From contig JBBBDQ010001027.1 in NCBI GenBank assembly GCA_037127315.1, positions 4,216,001-4,280,000 of the forward strand: a stretch of DNA of 64,000 nucleotides, given 5' to 3'. Both the position numbers and the translations under genes were made by a program. The notes below the pieces were generated by a model. The model did not search any database and was not told where the DNA came from. It saw only the letters and a program-made list of their open reading frames with translations. Shown piece after piece: positions 44,804 through 55,759 of the stretch; positions within the stretch are counted from its first letter, which is position 1, and each line of letters starts with the position of its first letter. The DNA comes from Ascarosepion bandense (lineage: Eukaryota; Mollusca; Cephalopoda; Sepiida; Sepiidae).

Positions 44804-45325
44804 TACGAGGGTCATTCAATAAATAAGGTGAGTTTTTTGTATAAAGACTTCTAATACAGATAGAAGTTTATGTTTTTAAAATTTTTTTCCTTTACTTCTT
44901 TTTCAAAAGGATTTAATTTTATTTTGCAGATTGAAAAAAAAAAACTTTGAGAGTTTTGGAGATGGCTGGTCAAGAAGCATGCTCCAAGATTGAACAGAGG
45001 TCAGTTATCAAGTTTTTGGTGACTGAAGGGTGCAAACCAGTTGAAATCCATAAGAGAATGTCAACTGTGTATGGTGCCACATGTTTCAGTCAAAAAATGT
45101 CTACAAGTGGGCTAAATTGTTTAAAGAAGTTTGAAAGTGACAATGAAGTCAAAAGTGCTGTGAGCGATTGGCTGAGACAATACAGAAGTTTGTGCACAGA
45201 TGGGAAAAGTGTGTGACACTGCTGGGAAACTACGATGAAAAATAAAAATAAAAAAGTAAGCTTCTATCTGTATGAGAAAAATTCATCTTAGAAAAATTCA
45301 CCTTATTTATTGAATGACCCTCGTA
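44804..45325 (+). mobile_element. mariner deletion derivative with 25-bp inverted repeats
   Basis: cgagggtcattcaataaata at 44806 pairs with its complement ending at 45323; TA flanks both ends. Inside, one open frame (44947-45216) joins the mariner N-terminal helix-turn-helix region (KIEQRSVIKFLVTEGCKPVE, STVYGATCFSQK) directly to a C-terminal end (DNEVKSAVSDWLRQ), so the DDD catalytic core is deleted. Second short inverted repeats (acagatagaagttta and taagcttctatctgt) lie inside the ends. The 90-residue product could bind its own ends, but that is speculation. Confidence 0.82.
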
Positions 45326-45329
45326 TATC

Positions 45330-46500
45330 CATATCGATGTGCAAAAACCTAATATTTCAATATTTTCTTAGAGAAAAGCGTCTGTTAACACAGATTCATT
45401 TTAAAAATCCAATATTTAGACTTCTTTGAAAAATTTACTAAAATACTTGATTAGCGATGTCGTTATGGATAACTTGAGGACTTGATCTATATTTTCAATA
45501 TTGCGATGATTAATGTATGAATCAGATCACCTGTAAGAGGGATGGACAAAAGTAATTAACCTTGATCTTCACTCACATAATTATGCATGGGGGCGGGGGA
45601 AAAAAAGAAGAAACAACAAAGGTTTAGGAAATAAATAACTGTATTAAGGAAAAAATACAGCAAGTGGTAAATCAGTGTGAATGTCTCTCGCTAAAAGAAA
45701 GAGATAATTAAAATCATAAAAGTTGTCTGTGGAAGTGTATGATGGGAGAGGGAGAGTGAGTTGTGACTTACTGCAGTGACAGTCTTTGGCAGGTGTCAAT
45801 GGAAATGGGAGTTCATGTCCCAATTGGCATTGTGAATTGTGGCTATTATGCCAACCTGCTACCGAAGCAGTCCTATTGATGGGTTTTTATATCCTGTTCT
45901 TTGACTCAGGTCGGTTTTAATTTTTATTTTGTTTCTTTAAGTTAGAATGGGTGCAATTGATGAAAATTCTAGATTGTAATTTTCTTTGAGCGTTTAAGTG
46001 AAATGTAAGCTATGTGTGGAGCTTATGTGCAGTTGACAAAGTTTTTATTTCACTCTTAGGTTTTACAGTGTTTACATCTGGCCAGTGTTGGAAATTTGAG
46101 TAACATGAATCAGAAGATCTAGTTTTAGGAAGATTGTAACAATTAAAAAAAAAGAGTTTCTAATAATTGAATCTGTATCAAATATTTAAAATATTTTAAT
46201 ATAGTACCACTTTAATTTCAGAAGAATTTTCTTCACTGGATCATCAACAAGGTTGGTTGTTTATCTTGAAATATTTCAAAGGTTTTCTAATCTTTTTTTT
46301 TTATTAAAACAGTTTACAATAATCATTTTCTTTTCCTTCCATCAAATCAACATAATATTAAAATATTTTTTCAATCAACCTCCATCTCTCAATTTCACAG
46401 ATTTATGATTAAAATATTATTGATTCTGATTTTTATCACTCATGGAAATTGCATATTTTAAAAAGTAACATGAGTATTTAAAAAATGGACAAATATTGAT
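45330..46500. other. Unassigned AT-rich 1.2 kb
   Basis: No open frame or repeat recognised. 46500-46680 begins a degenerate SINE tail (ggtttatcaacctcttgcag, ggttatttaaaac). Confidence 0.35.
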
Positions 46501-46683
46501 TTGTTTTTAAGGTTTATCAACCTCTTGCAGGTTATTTAAAACAAGAAAATATTTTTAGATTTTAAGAATTCTTTTACAAATAATGATGGTTTAGTGATAC
46601 AAATCGTACTAATTAACCCATATCTGCGGATAGAAGAGGTGGATTTATATCTAACCAGAATTTGATAAACAAAAAAATAATAA

Positions 46684-46893
46684 TATTTTAATTCTGTCTA
46701 ATCTACTGATTTACTTTAACTAATGTCCTCATCTTAGTTGTTTATATTCACAACATTTCAGCTATTATACTCTCTAGCCTTCTTCAGGTACCAATTTGTA
46801 ACCTTCTGAGAATTTCAAGCCAAACACTTTATTCAATATATAGAGATAGGTCATTCTCATCCTCTTGTACATTTTAGAGAATATTTCAAATCA
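46684..46893 (-). repeat. Right arm of the 200-bp inverted repeat
   Basis: Reverse complement of 43333-43535. The outer flank remains weakly similar for another 25 bases, and the inner sides diverge at once. Confidence 0.85.
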
Positions 46894-46904
46894 TCTGATT
46901 TCTC

Positions 46905-47060
46905 TTTGTGATATTAAGTAGAGATCAATTCTATATTACAATCACAATATAAACTGATACCTCTCTTTGTGGCCATGTTAGTTTTTATACATTTATATTC
47001 TAGAGAATGTAAATTTAAAAACATTCCTGTGTAGCTAATTAGTATTGCATTGATTAATTC
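46905..47060. repeat. GATC hairpin repeat copy
   Basis: agagatcaattctatattac pairs loosely with ataaactgatacctctct. It is followed by gtttttatacatttatattc and agagaatgtaaatt, the same right side as at 6.7 kb and, inverted, at 32.9 kb. Confidence 0.55.
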
Positions 47061-47226
47061 AACTTCTATGGCTTAGCAATCTTTTGTAGATTATTTAAGC
47101 TTGGAAAATATTTTTAGATTGTAAGGTTTTTTTTTTGTAAGATAATAATGGTTTAGGCATGCAAGTCTTACCAATTTACCCATAGCTAGGGTAGAGAAGA
47201 ATTGGATTCATACCTTACCCAGGGGT

Positions 47227-47733
47227 CAGTCAGACAGTTAAGTGCGATCGTGTTTCAAAAGAGACATGACTGACTGGGCAGATTATCCCGAAGTAGGTTC
47301 TCATTGCTTTCTGCAGTAAACTGGTTGTCGACCAAGGCTATAGAACCCAACCTGTCCTGGTATTTAACCAATAACTGGAGGGAAGCAGACAGATTAATAC
47401 CTTTCCCAAGGGTATTTGCACGTAAATGAATGCAAGGAATTCATCTAGAATGCGAACGCAGCTCCTCGATTTCTCGTTCCAAGCCAGCATCAACTGCACC
47501 ACAATGCGCAGCCTTTCCTAGGGGTATTTGTGCATAAATGAATATTACCAAATGAGAATTGAAATTCAGTTCTCTGATTAACAATTATTAACCATTATCC
47601 ATTACATCTACGTTTATATCACCTTGTATTTAAAAGCGGACGCTCATCTAGGTACTGACCATATTTGATGTTGCTTAACTGGTGATTATACAGGAAACTG
47701 TGTTTCAACATGATGTGGCTGTAAGCCAAAATA
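47227..47733 (-). mobile_element. SINE-A and degenerate 5S-SINE, side by side
   Basis: SINE-A occupies 47227-47513 (cagtcagacagttaag to a decayed tRNA-like end). From 47516, a second SINE body leads to a decayed 5S head at 47630-47733, still showing ctcatctaggtactgaccat and gatgttgcttaactggtgat. Confidence 0.65.
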
Positions 47734-47759
47734 TTCTTCTTTATGTGCTATGTCCCCTG

Positions 47760-49010
47760 AAGATTTAGGTGATCATGACTCTCCACAACGTTCTGCTCTT
47801 TTTAGCTCTTAATAAATTTGATCGTTTTGTTATTTCTCTTAAAGCCTGTGTAATAAAAAAGTACACAGCTGTAGTCTTTAAGAAAGACTTATTCAATTGA
47901 GAATATGAGATTTACATAGTGTGTCCTTTTATAGTCTCAGTAAACAGAAATAAAGAAAAGAATACTAAAACAAGGGGAGACCACTCTTGATTATTCATAA
48001 TACCCTGTTCTGCCATCCACTTACTCAGTCTCACTAAGTATGATATGCATTGTTTACCTCTCTCCCTCTTTCCCTCCATTTGTCCCGTGAGTATGGCTCT
48101 CCACAACTTCCATCACCACTTAGCTCTTAACATTTGTCTTTCTGTTATTTCTCTGAAGCCCTATTCCACCATCCATTTATTCAAGCTCACTAATTCAGTT
48201 ATGCATTGTTTTCTTCTGTCCCTCTTACCGTTAATCTGTTCTATGAGTATGGCTCTCCACAACGTCCTGTTCTTTAGAGGTCTTAATAAACTTTGCCTCT
48301 CTGTTATTTCTCTTAAGCCCTATTCCACCATCCATTTACTCAAGCTCACTTATTCAGTTATGCATTGTTTTCCTCTGTTCCTCTTACCATTAATCTGCTC
48401 TATGAGTATGGCTCTCCACAACTTCCTGTCCTTTGGAGGTCTTAATAAACTTTGTTTCTTCATCCATTTACTCAAGTTCACTAAGTATGTTTTGCATTGT
48501 TTTCCACTGTCCCTCTTACCGTTAATCTGCTCTATGTGTATGGCTCTCCACAACTTCCTGTCCTTTGGAGGTCTTAATAAACTTTGTTTCTTCATCCATT
48601 TACTCAATTTCACTAAGTATGTTTTGCATTGTTTTCCTCTGTCCCTCTTACCGTTAATCTGCTCTATGAGTATGGCTCTCCACAACTTCCTGTCCTTTGG
48701 AGGTCTTAATAAACTTTGTTTCTTCATCCATTTACTCAAGTTCACTAAGTATGTTTTGCATTGTTTTCCTCTGTCCCTCTTACCGTTAATCTGCTCTATG
48801 AGTATGGCTCTCCACAACTTCCTGTCCTTTGGAGGTCTTAATAAACTTTGTTTCTTCATCCATTTACTCAAGTTCACTAAGTATGTTTTGCATTGTTTTC
48901 CTCTGTCCCTCTTACTTTCCATCTGGCTTGTGAATATCAGATTTCCCAAACCCTCTTTCCTTGTTATATACCCTGAAAATTTCGTAAGCTCCTTCCTGGT
49001 GTTAAGTATT
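47760..49010 (-). mobile_element. RTE-like LINE C-terminus expanded into a tandem repeat
   Basis: The minus strand encodes LWRAILIEQINGKRDRGKQC, KTYLVNLSKWMKKQSLLRPP, repeated. Two 159-bp spaced copies (near 48117 and 48276) lead into four exact-register 132-bp units (ggaggtcttaataaactttg at 48435, 48567, 48699, 48831), the shorter unit lacking 27 bp. Since 132 is a multiple of three, a long frame stays open on each strand (48045-49046 plus, 48350-48949 minus). Beyond 48940 the LINE continues with LIFTSQMESKRDRG. Confidence 0.85.
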
Positions 49011-49204
49011 TGCTTAGTGCTAGTTTCCTTTTTGTTTAAAACTTAATTGCTTCTATAACAGATCCATGATTTCCTCAGCATCCATCCGTAGAACCACATT
49101 TTTGCTGCTTCAAGTCTCTTTTTTATCCTTAAGAATATTAATCAGCACAGGAGGACAAATATTCTGTCAAAGTTTAGTACACGTTTCCTTGTTTCTCATG
49201 TTCT

Positions 49205-49800
49205 CTCTGAGAACTCTTCATTGTTTGAACCAATGTTCTCATCTTTGCCATATTAATGACGTTTCATTCGCTGTCTGCTCTGGCTTTCTTCAGGTGCTTA
49301 GAATTTCAAACAGAATAATTTGTTTTGATCACTGAGGTGTATCATTCTTATTCCATGTGCCATACCACTTCCAAATGTCATGTAGTTATCTCCCTTTAAC
49401 TCAACAAAGTGATTTGTTCACCACTGCTGTATCCTGGTATTGAACTCACAACTCTTTAGGTCAAGACATTGGATCTAAACAAAGACATATGGCCCAGTGT
49501 CAAAAAGCAGTGCTTAGGTCCAGTGACTTGACCCAAAGAGTTGTGAGTTCAATACCTGGCTACAGCAGAGGTGAACATATAACTTAGAGAGTTAAATTAA
49601 AGGGAAGTTACAACATGACAACCGGAAGTGGAATGATATACCTCTGTAATCAAAATTAAGGGTTTGGTTCAAAATGCAGCTGAAGAAGGCTGGAGCATAC
49701 AATGGCAGAAACGTCTAGAATATGCTAATAAAAATGAAGACATCATTCTGAACAATGTAAATAATGTAAATACTACCTCCTATCAGACGTACAGACAAAT
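49205..49800. mobile_element. Two SINE-C copies head to head
   Basis: A minus-strand copy (49205-49480: aatgttctcatctttgccat, ctttcttcaggtgcttagaa, tattgaactcacaactcttt) meets a plus-strand copy (49484-49800: acatatggcccagtgtcaaa, gttgtgagttcaatacctgg, gctgaagaaggctggagcat, aatgtaaataatgtaaatac). The pair forms a palindrome of about 300-bp diverged arms centred on the tRNA-like heads. Confidence 0.7.
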
Positions 49801-49918
49801 TCTGAATATTCTGCTTATCTTTTGAAATGCATTATTGACAATCCAAATGTCTTTGGATTTCAATGTCACACTTTCTGTCATCTGTTAAAACAATTTCTAG
49901 ATACTTAATTTTTTTAAA

Positions 49919-51437
49919 TACACTCCTGATCAAAATTTTAAGACCACTTAAAAATCTTTAAAAAGATATTTTTTTTACGGATAGATTTTAAACTCCTCCC
50001 ACTTAAGGTTACCAATCATTTATTTAGAAATTTACATTTTTATAAAATGAGGCGATTTACACATGATCAAAATTATAAGACCAGAGACAAAAATTCTACA
50101 AAATTGTACAAAAAGTGTATGAAAACATTCAACAACCAAATTTAATAATGAGTTCTACCTCCACTGCTTTTGATTACTTCAAAAATTCTGTTGGGCATGC
50201 TAGAAATAAGCATTTCCATTAAGGTATGGTTGATGTTGCTCCAGCTTCTGAAGATGGCTTCACAAAGTTCATTTTTTGTTGAATATTGTTTGCCATTTCG
50301 ATAAACATCTCTTGTCATCCATCCTCAAACATTTTCAATTGGGTTCAAGTCTGGTGAACATGCAGGATGTCCCAAAAGATGGAGCCCATTTTCTTGTAGA
50401 AAGGTCAAGGTCTGTCTTGCAGTGTGGATTGCAACATTATTTTGTTGGAATAACCATCCATCCACACATAAATGATGGCCCTCCATCATCAATGATGCTT
50501 TTTGTAGCATGCTAACATAACCAGCCACTGTTTGACAACCCTGCACCACCTGGAGCTCCATCGTCCCTCTGTAAGAAAAGGCACCCCATACCATTAGGGA
50601 CCCTCCACCACTATGACATGTGGAGAAAATTTCAGGAGGCATGTTTTTGTTATACCAATATTGTTGGAAGCCATCAGGACCATCTAGATTGAATTATTTC
50701 TCATCAGAAAACAGGACTTTCATCCACTTCTCAACGTCCCATGTTTGGTATTCACAACCAAACTTTAAGTAGTCCACCTTGTGACGTGGAAGCAGCCAAG
50801 GAATTTGTTTACGCTTTTTATTTACCATGCCTTTTTGTTGTAAGTGTCGTCTGATGCTTACAGGACTGCAATCAGCATCTGTGACTGCCTTAATTTGACT
50901 AGAAGAAAGTCCCGCCTCTTTAATAACAACCCATCTTATTCTCTTACTCAATGCAGGAGAAATTTTTTGGAGCCTACCAGAGGATTTTGCTTTTCCATAA
51001 TTCTCACTGTTCTTTAGAATGTTGCAAATCACAGTTTTACTGTGATTTACCTTAGCTGCAATTGCCTGCTGTGACAAACTTTGCTTGTGGAATTCTAGAA
51101 TTCGAGAACACTCAACTTTGGTAAGTTTGCTTGCTTTAGGCATGGTAACACCTTTACGCAGTGATTGCTAATCTCTAACTGAACTAAAAACATTGGAATT
51201 ACCATAGATCTAACAATTTATACCCCTGGTCTTATAATTTTGATCATGCATAAATTGCCTCATTTTATAAAAATGTAAATTTCTAAATAAAATGTTTGGA
51301 ATATAGCTTTTTGTTTCCATAACCTTTTAGATTGTAGTATTGGTAACCTTAAATGGTTGAAGTTTAATATCTATGTGTAAAAAAAGATTTATTTTTAAAG
51401 ATTTTTAAGTGGTCTTAAATTTTTGATCAGGAGTGTA
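49919..51437 (-). mobile_element. Tc1-type transposon, near complete, IR/DR ends, inactive
   Basis: TA duplications at 49919-49920 and 51436-51437 bracket a 1515-bp element. Outer ends cactcctgatcaaaattttaag are repeated inside each terminus as catgatcaaaattataagac (50056 and, inverted, near 51245), the IR/DR layout of many Tc1 transposons. The right terminus has about 45 bp more than the left one. The transposase is described separately. Confidence 0.93.
50142..51143 (-). pseudogene. Tc1-type transposase, DD34E, broken
   Basis: One frame of 333 codons begins MPKASKLTKVECSRILEFHK (paired-like helix-turn-helix: SLSQQAIAAKVNHSKTVICN, then GRLQKISPALSKRIRWVV). It reaches the first catalytic Asp in VLFSDEK, followed at once by a TAA stop at 50692-50694. 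Past the stop, the frame continues with [15 protein letters not shown]. The second catalytic Asp is Asn ([11 protein letters not shown]), and DLNPIEN supplies the Glu 34 residues later. A TGA at 50325-50327 replaces the Trp after NPIENV, and the frame ends VIKSSGGRTHY. Length matches the family (about 340). Two stops and the D-to-N change make it inactive. Confidence 0.93.
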
Positions 51438-51455
51438 TACAAGTAAATAAGTGAA

Positions 51456-51995
51456 ATATAAAAGTTTGAGTTTTATTTAATGGCATATCAATATCTGTGG
51501 ATTATTTAATGCCAAAAAATGGAGTTTTAAGTTATTTTTTAATGTTTGTTTATAGTGAGAAGGTTCATTTAGTCATATTTTGATGAAAAAAATATTCGTT
51601 TTTATTTTGTTTTTTTTTAGAAAACTGAAGATGTCTCCTAGATTTGTATTAAAAAATGTATTGCTGGTAATAATTTTTTTTTTCAAATATGTATTATGGC
51701 AATAATTTTTTCCCTTCAAAAATGTGTTATGGTAATTTTTTCCTTCAAAGATTTATATATTTCGATAAAAGTCTATTTTTATACTTTCATAGTGTTTTGA
51801 CCCCAGTTTAGAAATTAACTATTTTTCCATAGCTGGGACCCTAACAAATGCTACCTCTCAGGGTCAGGGTGGACCTTGGAACAACAGCAATTAAGAGGTG
51901 GTTCCATGCTCCTCACAACCTCCCAATCAGAAACCTTGTTGCCATATGCAATTTACTGTCTGTTACAGTGGAACATCCTGCCATTCCCAAAAACA
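51456..51995 (-). mobile_element. SINE-D (minus) with long LINE-A-type 3' end
   Basis: Read upward in coordinate, the tail complement atggcatatcaatatctgtg, gattatttaatgccaaaaaa is followed by about 150 bp closely matching the LINE-A 3' end at 150-350 (gtttgagttttatttaatgg, aaaactgaagatgtctccta). Then come a ttatggtaattttttccttc series and the SINE-D body (catagctgggaccctaacaa, ggtggttccatgctcctcac). Confidence 0.6.
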
Positions 51996-52059
51996 GAATG
52001 CTCTACTTTATAAAAGATGGTAACAAGCAGTACAACGAGGGAAAAGGTCTTAGGTGAAG

Positions 52060-52734
52060 ACATTCACTATTCGATAGTTGATTCCAATCCAATCCATGGA
52101 TTGTGTATATGTGTATTATTGTTAATTGTACCTTAGTATAATAAATCTGTATTTCTTATTCCTGGTATGAAGTTCAATTCTTCAACTGATCATTTTATAC
52201 TGTATTCCTTTTCAGGATATATCATCCAGGGCCAGTGAAATATATAAATAAAGCAAACTCAAGGTCATGACTTAAGCATAGTCCCTAATCAAAAGAACTG
52301 GGAAGGTTAGGCTTCCCCCTATCCTCTCACTTCCCTTAATCCTCCAGTGCCCTACATATTGATTGAAAATAGTCTGATGATCAGTTGAGATTTCGAAACT
52401 GATAGTCTTTATGCATTGTTGATTCTTATATCCACACTATTTTTATTTTATCCCCAATATTTGATAAATCTTCCTATGCTGTGTTCCTTCAGGATCATGG
52501 CTCTCCATAAAAATATCCGAAAGTTGTTGTTCAAGTCAAGGTTCAATCATTATCTATCCTCCTAGTCTTCACACTTTCTACCAATTCTTCTTACAATCAT
52601 ACTATACACCTCATTGATCATAACCATTTTAACAGTAATAACTACCTTGATAGGCTTTTAAGCCATGTATTTTGTGAACTTCTCTTACTATCACAGATCC
52701 AGTGTGATTATCCATTTATACAATTATTTATTTA
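52060..52734. other. Unassigned, with RTE tail remnant
   Basis: 52480-52560 (ttccttcaggatcatggctc) looks like a decayed minus-strand RTE tail. Nothing else is recognised. Confidence 0.35.
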
Positions 52735-53141
52735 CTAATGGAACCTGTAGAATTTCCACAGAAGGATAATTATGATTTCCTGGGAAAATTTTACTTTGTC
52801 ATACTACAAATGATAGTAACGTCTTCAAACATAAAGGTATTTGATAATAAAATAACGATGACACAGAGTGTAATTTTATTAAAATATCTATACAAGTAAT
52901 ATACATAGAAGCTGCTTTACTGTAATCTTATATTACTATCGGAATCCGTGGAATTTCCACAGAAGGATAATTATGAATTCCTGGAAATATTTTACTTTGT
53001 CATACTACAAATGATAGTAACGTCTTCAAACATAAAGGTATTGGATAATAAAATAACGATGACACAGAGTGTAATTTTATTAAAATATCTATATCTATAA
53101 AAGTAATGTCCATAGAAGCTACTTTACTGTAATCTTATATT
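52735..53141. repeat. 201-bp direct tandem duplication
   Basis: gaatttccacagaaggataa recurs exactly 201 bp apart (52750, 52951). The units share aaatgatagtaacgtcttca and gatgacacagagtgtaattt with few changes, indicating a recent duplication. Confidence 0.92.
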
Positions 53142-53844
53142 AAATTAAGCAGCGTACGCACAGACCATAACCAAAATATTGTATGCTATTTTGTGAGAGA
53201 TTTTGAAAGAGAAAATGCTTTTTTTATTAGTGAAAAATCATGGCTCTTGTGTCCATTGTAAGCGAAAAGACCAACTGAGTAACGGCCAAGGGTGTAGAGG
53301 TCAGAAATTTCGTTATTAGGTCAAGGGATACGATAACAGACCTACCTTATTTTTACTATATTGTACAGTACACACACACATGTACACACAATTACTGCTA
53401 AAACCACCAGCTTAAGCTGCTACTGCTATGGGAATGCTATAGGCTCTCTCCTCCTACTTTCTCACTTTTTACTACCCTTCTGTTTGGCAAAGATGAGAGA
53501 AAGGCTGAGGAGAGTAGCGTTTATAGATTATAAAAAGATAGAGGGGGAAGCGAGAAGCTTGTGTGGAGAGTAAGTGTGTTATCTTTCTTCAGTGGCGTAA
53601 CGGACAGAGGAACTAACTAAGTAACTAACAGGCAGAATTATTATATGATTTATATCGTTATTTATTTATTTATTATGTAGACTACTCAACAATAAAATAA
53701 AATAAATACTTCATGCTACTTTGTATGGATTAACTCCCCAATTGCTTGTTTTTATTATTCAGTGTGTAAATAAACTAATATGTACATTGAATAAAAAGAA
53801 AAATATAAATGAGAGAGAACAATAAAAGAACATGAATTCTTCTT
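53142..53844. other. Unassigned; weak exon-like signal at 53493-53570
   Basis: A short plus-strand stretch (MRERLRRVAFIDYKKIEGEA) lies between a pyrimidine-rich run ending caaag and the donor-like gtaagtgtg at 53571. The acceptor is weak, so no exon is called. Confidence 0.3.
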
Positions 53845-54895
53845 CTTCTATGTGCCTTGTCCCTTCAGGACGTAGGCGATCATGGCCCTCCATGTTTCCC
53901 TCTCTCTCTCGTGGCTCTGAGCACACTTTCTCCTGTGACACCAAGCAGCCCCCATTCTGTCATCCAACTGCTCAGGCCCTTTAAATATGTTATCCGCTGC
54001 TTTCCTCTCTCTCTTCTTTTTCCCTCTATCTGGCCTGTGAGTACCAGGTTCTCCAAGCCTCTTTCCTTATTGCATGTCCCAGGAACTTTAGTTGTCTCTT
54101 CCTGATGCTCAATATTAATTTCCTTTTCGTCTCCATCCTTTCCAAAACTTCACCACTGCTCACATGCTTTGTCCACAATATCCACAGCATCCTTCTGTAG
54201 AATCACATTTCAGTTGCTTCAAGTTTTTCCTTCATCTTTGATGAGATTTTCCAGCATTCACTGCCATATTGAAGAACTGACATCACATAGCAATCCAGTA
54301 CTCTCTTCTTTGTTTCTAGTGAAATTGTCTTGTTTCTTAATACTTTACTAAGCTTCTGGAATGCGTCCTTCACCATGCCAATTTGTCTTCGGATCTCTGT
54401 GTTGCACTTTCAGTCTTCAGTTAGAACACTTCTCAGGTATTTAAATTTTTAAACCCACTTGATTCTAGTATCCCCCACCTGTAGTTGGCATATTGGGCTG
54501 CCCTTTTTACTGATGACCATGCATTCGGTTTTCTTACAGTTTATTTGTAATCCTTTCTTGTCACTCTCTTCAGCTACCTTCTGTAGGAGGTCTTGCAGTT
54601 TCCTTTCCATGTCTGCTATCGCACTATATCATCTCCGACCTGTATTTGGCATTTTGGGCTGCCCTTTTTACTGATGACCATATCTTCAGTTTTCTTGCAG
54701 TTTATTTGTTGTCCTTTCTTGTCAGTCTCTTCAGCTACCTTCTGTAGGGGGTCTTGCAGTTTCCTTTCCGTGTCTGCTATCGCACTATATCATCACCGAC
54801 CTGTATTTGGCATTTTGGTGCTGCCCTTTTTACTGATGACCATGTCTTCGATTTTCTTACAGTTTATTTGTAGTCCTTTCTTGTCACTCTGAAGA
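53845..54895 (-). mobile_element. RTE-like LINE with the RT segment triplicated
   Basis: The minus strand encodes the C-terminus at 53860-54420 (KLEATEMWFYRRMLW-type sequence near 54190, AGKC-type tails) and, upstream, KKGLQINCKKTECMVISKKG. The latter region, cctgtatttggcattttggg to ctgctatcgcactatatcat, is present three times with about 161-bp spacing (54475, 54637, 54798). Tail text (53845-53880) reads gccttgtcccttcaggacgt. Confidence 0.8.
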
Positions 54896-54899
54896 TATT

Positions 54900-55205
54900 T
54901 ACAAAAAAGATATAGAAGCTATGTTAAAGGTGCTAGAAACATGACTGAAGCCAAAATACCATGTCAGGACCAATAATATTGCAGATTCTTCTTTGGAGTT
55001 TATAAAGAATCTCTAAAGACATGGCAACATCACCAAACCAGATATGGTGGCAATATTCAATGCATGGATAAATGGTAGGTCTCATCCCTTTTACCATTGA
55101 AATAGTTAAATGGAACCACCACTTCTACTGCTTTTGTTTTTCTCACACTTTCTGCCTGTGGAACTCCTTTCTGCTTACTTGCTTCTCTTGCTAACAATAG
55201 TATTA
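54900..55205. mobile_element. Two LINE-B-like fragments in opposite orientation
   Basis: The minus strand (54900-55080) encodes TIYPCIEYCHHIWFG and LQRRICNIIGPDM. The plus strand (55080-55205) encodes SHPFYH, then SFCLWNSFLLTCF-like sequence. They abut at 55080, suggesting an inversion or 5' inversion during reverse transcription (twin priming). Confidence 0.55.
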
Positions 55206-55384
55206 TAGCTAGAGGTAAAATAGAATAGTAGACAAGGATCTCCAGCATTGATAGAGCAACTGGCCTGGTATAATATCAACTCTGAATTCAAAACACTAAC
55301 AGCACTTTTGGAGCCAGTATAGTAGAGTTAGACCAATCACTTCCCCATGATTTACAGACATTAAGAAAAGGATGATAACAAATA

Positions 55385-55620
55385 AATTTATATATATATA
55401 TATATATATATTGGTTAGTCTTGATAATCTAAGCAGGTACTTTACTTTCTTGAGTAGGTAGTTTTGCTGTGATTAAGTATTTATATAATTTTTTATGTTA
55501 TAATTTTTTCCTTTTTGGGAGATAAATTATATAAAAACTGTTCAAATGTTTTATATATCCAAGAACCTTTGGCTACACTTTTAGTCATTATCAAGGATGA
55601 ATTTTATTTTAATTTTAACT
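55385..55620 (+). mobile_element. (TA)n and Penelope-like end fragment
   Basis: After (TA)n at 55389-55411, 55490-55610 (aactgttcaaatgttttata, ggctacacttttagtcatta) matches 62590-62690 next to the Penelope endonuclease remains. It is probably the 3' region of the same family. Confidence 0.4.
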
Positions 55621-55653
55621 GCATATATAGATTATTTTATGGATGTATCTAAA

Positions 55654-55759
55654 GTACTCACTTCGGCAGTACATATACTAAAATTGGAATGATACAGAGA
55701 AGATTAGCATGGCCCCTGTGCAAGGATGACACGCAAATTCGTGAAGCGTTCCATATTTT
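55654..55759 (+). pseudogene. U6: U6 snRNA sequence (retroposed copy)
   Basis: The 106-bp stretch follows animal U6 snRNA closely: tcacttcggcagtacatata at the 5' end, the ACAGAGA box in gatacagagaagattagcat, and gatgacacgcaaattcgtga to gttccatatttt at the 3' end. U6 pairs with the 5' splice site and U4/U2 in the spliceosome. Here it is fused at its 3' end to SINE-A, and a shared target duplication brackets both, so it is a retroposed chimera. A TATA-like tatata lies about 30 bp upstream, so a true gene is not fully excluded. Confidence 0.9.

Noticed and set aside
48045..49046. A 333-codon plus-strand frame
   Set aside because: It is antisense to the RTE-like LINE C-terminus that really explains the sequence; it stays open because the 132-bp repeat preserves phase.
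53493..53570. Plus-strand exon ending at gtaagtgtg
   Set aside because: The donor is good but the acceptor caaag is poor and the peptide is short and unrecognised; kept only as a remark.
55623..55654. TATA box of a functional U6 gene
   Set aside because: tatata lies at the right distance, but the target duplication enclosing U6 plus SINE makes a chance match in AT-rich DNA more likely. It cannot be fully excluded.
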